DNA of 64,000 nt from Myxacorys almedinensis A. Its GTDB lineage: Bacteria > Cyanobacteriota > Cyanobacteriia > Leptolyngbyales > Leptolyngbyaceae. Under the pieces are notes generated by a model. It did no database searches. It was not told the DNA's origin and saw nothing but the letters and a program-made list of their open reading frames with translations. Positions 63,095 through 64,000 of the stretch are shown one piece after another. A program made the translations under genes and the position numbers. Position 1 is the first letter of the stretch. Every line of letters begins with the position of its first letter. The stretch lies in the NCBI RefSeq assembly GCF_010091945.1, contig NZ_WVIE01000021.1, positions 1 through 64,000 of the forward strand, given 5' to 3'.

Positions 63095-64000
63095 ATGTAC
63101 GTTGATTTTTCTCCCTTGTGGATTTCTCTAAAAACCTCTGCGATCGCAACAGCTATCACCTTTTTTTTGGGAATTGCTGCCGCCCGCTGGATGCTCAATT
63201 CTCGTTATTGGTTTAAAGGTCTGATCGATGGTGTATTCATTTCTCCGTTAGTATTGCCCCCAACGGTTGTTGGTTTTCTATTGCTGCTGGTATTTGGTCG
63301 AAATAGTCCTGTTGGTAAACTTCTTGATCGATTTAGCATTACTATTTTGTTCACCTGGTATGCAGCAATTTTGACAGCCATAGTGGTTGCATTTCCAATC
63401 ATGTATCGCACATCGCTGGCAGCTTTTGAACAAATCGATCCTAATTTGCTTCGAGCAGGGCGCACCTTGGGAGCCTCGGAATGGCGCGTATTTTGGCAGA
63501 TTATGTTGCCGCTTTCCTACCGAGGGATTGTGGCTGCTACGATTTTGTCGTTTGCTCGCGCCTTGGGAGAATTTGGGGCAACGCTAATGCTAGCGGGTAA
63601 TATTCCTGGTCAAACGCAGACGCTGCCAATTGCAATCTTTTTTGCCGCAGAAGCAGGAGAGTTTGAGCAGGCATTAATGTGGGTGATGATCATGCTAGCC
63701 ATTTCCCTAACGGTGATTTGGCTTGCCAACGCCTGGGCAGATCAGACACGGCATCCTTCATCGCAGGCAGTCACGGCATTTGGTCGCCCAAGACAATGGA
63801 GTCGCCCAAGACAATGGAGTCGCCCAAGACCACGGGATTTAACGTCTTTGCCTGCTGATGCACCAGAGACAGAACTCTGTATAAATATTTACAAGCAACT
63901 CGCAAACTTTCCCTTAGATCTCTCGTTTTCGTTGCAGCAAGATGCTTTAGGTGTTCTTGGGGCATCTGGATCGGGAAAAACCATGCTTTTGCGCTGTATC
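63095..64000 (+). CDS. modB: Molybdate transporter ModB-ModC fusion, cut by the right window edge
   Basis: The frame is open from ATG 63095 to the edge (302 codons seen). Residues 1-220 are the ModB permease with five to six membrane segments and the EAA loop (LLRAGRTLGASEWRVFWQIMLPL, split over the coupling helix). A basic linker with three 6-residue RPRQWS-type repeats (about 229-248) leads to the start of a ModC ATPase, and a Walker A motif GASGSGKT lies at 289-296. ModB-ModC fusions are known in cyanobacteria. The rest of ModC lies beyond the window. Confidence 0.93.
   Translation, partial: MYVDFSPLWISLKTSAIATAITFFLGIAAARWMLNSRYWFKGLIDGVFISPLVLPPTVVGFLLLLVFGRNSPVGKLLDRFSITILFTWYAAILTAIVVAFPIMYRTSLAAFEQIDPNLLRAGRTLGASEWRVFWQIMLPLSYRGIVAATILSFARALGEFGATLMLAGNIPGQTQTLPIAIFFAAEAGEFEQALMWVMIMLAISLTVIWLANAWADQTRHPSSQAVTAFGRPRQWSRPRQWSRPRPRDLTSLPADAPETELCINIYKQLANFPLDLSFSLQQDALGVLGASGSGKTMLLRCI
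63783..63836 (+). repeat. 18-bp tandem repeat in the ModB-ModC linker
   Basis: GTCGCCCAAGACAATGGA occurs at 63783 and 63801, with a diverged third unit at 63819-63836. The unit keeps the frame and encodes repeated S/G-R-P-R-Q-W in the linker between permease and ATPase. Confidence 0.92.

Noticed and set aside
1-64000. tRNA, rRNA, CRISPR array, prophage or intact transposase
   Set aside because: No T-loop-like tRNA sequence, repeat-spacer pattern, phage gene or transposase frame was seen.

Overview
The window comes from the chromosome of a cyanobacterium, most likely a filamentous non-heterocystous one of the Leptolyngbya/Oculatella kind (the genus is inference). It carries a cyanobacterial gene set: ntcA, a CpcS/CpeS bilin lyase, petL of the cytochrome b6f complex, zipN/ftn2, an SphS/SphR-like pair, a cyanobacterial ThiE with its extra N-terminal domain, DUF3084 and DUF1517 proteins and an Omp85 protein. 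The HIP1 octamer GCGATCGC occurs throughout, inside and between genes, which is a cyanobacterial signature. I see no rRNA, tRNA, CRISPR array, prophage or intact transposase.

Layout. 0.3-6 kb (minus strand): YqgF-like nuclease, DUF3084 protein, ntcA, cpcS and a secreted beta-helix (DUF1565) protein. 6.3-17.9 kb (mostly plus): thiE-thiS, DUF1517 protein, a four-cysteine protein (minus), a small membrane protein, a nitrilase-family amidase, a cation/proton antiporter, amiC-murI, and an SH3b protein with a Pr6Pr membrane protein. 18-20.3 kb (minus): Omp85. 20.8-28.3 kb (plus): isochorismatase-fold hydrolase, cupin and CocE-type hydrolase, then a GNAT, a large GT39-TPR membrane protein and tsaC. 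28.5-31.7 kb: a histidine-kinase-like protein, a Ser/Thr kinase and a WGxxGxxG protein. 31.9-35.6 kb: hemE, an epimerase, petL and pdhA. 36-43.6 kb (plus): zipN, AEC transporter, sphR-sphS, rluB-rodZ. 43.7-50.7 kb (minus): SRAP peptidase, inactive rhodanese, M23 peptidase, wbuC-type cupin with mtnP, half of a Tab2 protein, glgP. 51-58 kb: XRE regulator, M20 hydrolase, M23 peptidase, hybrid histidine kinase. 58-62 kb (minus): sdhA, a TauE/SafE-ferric reductase fusion with a partner protein, and a small conserved protein. 62.2 kb to the end: modA and a modB-modC fusion cut by the window edge.

Most of this is ordinary core genome with several cell-envelope genes (amiC, murI, two M23 peptidases, rodZ, zipN, Omp85) and nutrient-control genes (ntcA, sphRS, modABC). 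The unusual content is mainly between genes: three copies of a ~150-bp MITE-like element, several short tandem repeats (12, 13, 8, 18 and 14 bp) at gene starts, ends or linkers, two NtcA-type promoter boxes, a perfect operator-like palindrome before the antiporter, and a structured leader before an M23 peptidase. I found no convincing new multi-gene defence or biosynthetic system. The least explained gene groupings are the isochorismatase-cupin-CocE set and the TauE/SafE-ferric reductase pair.
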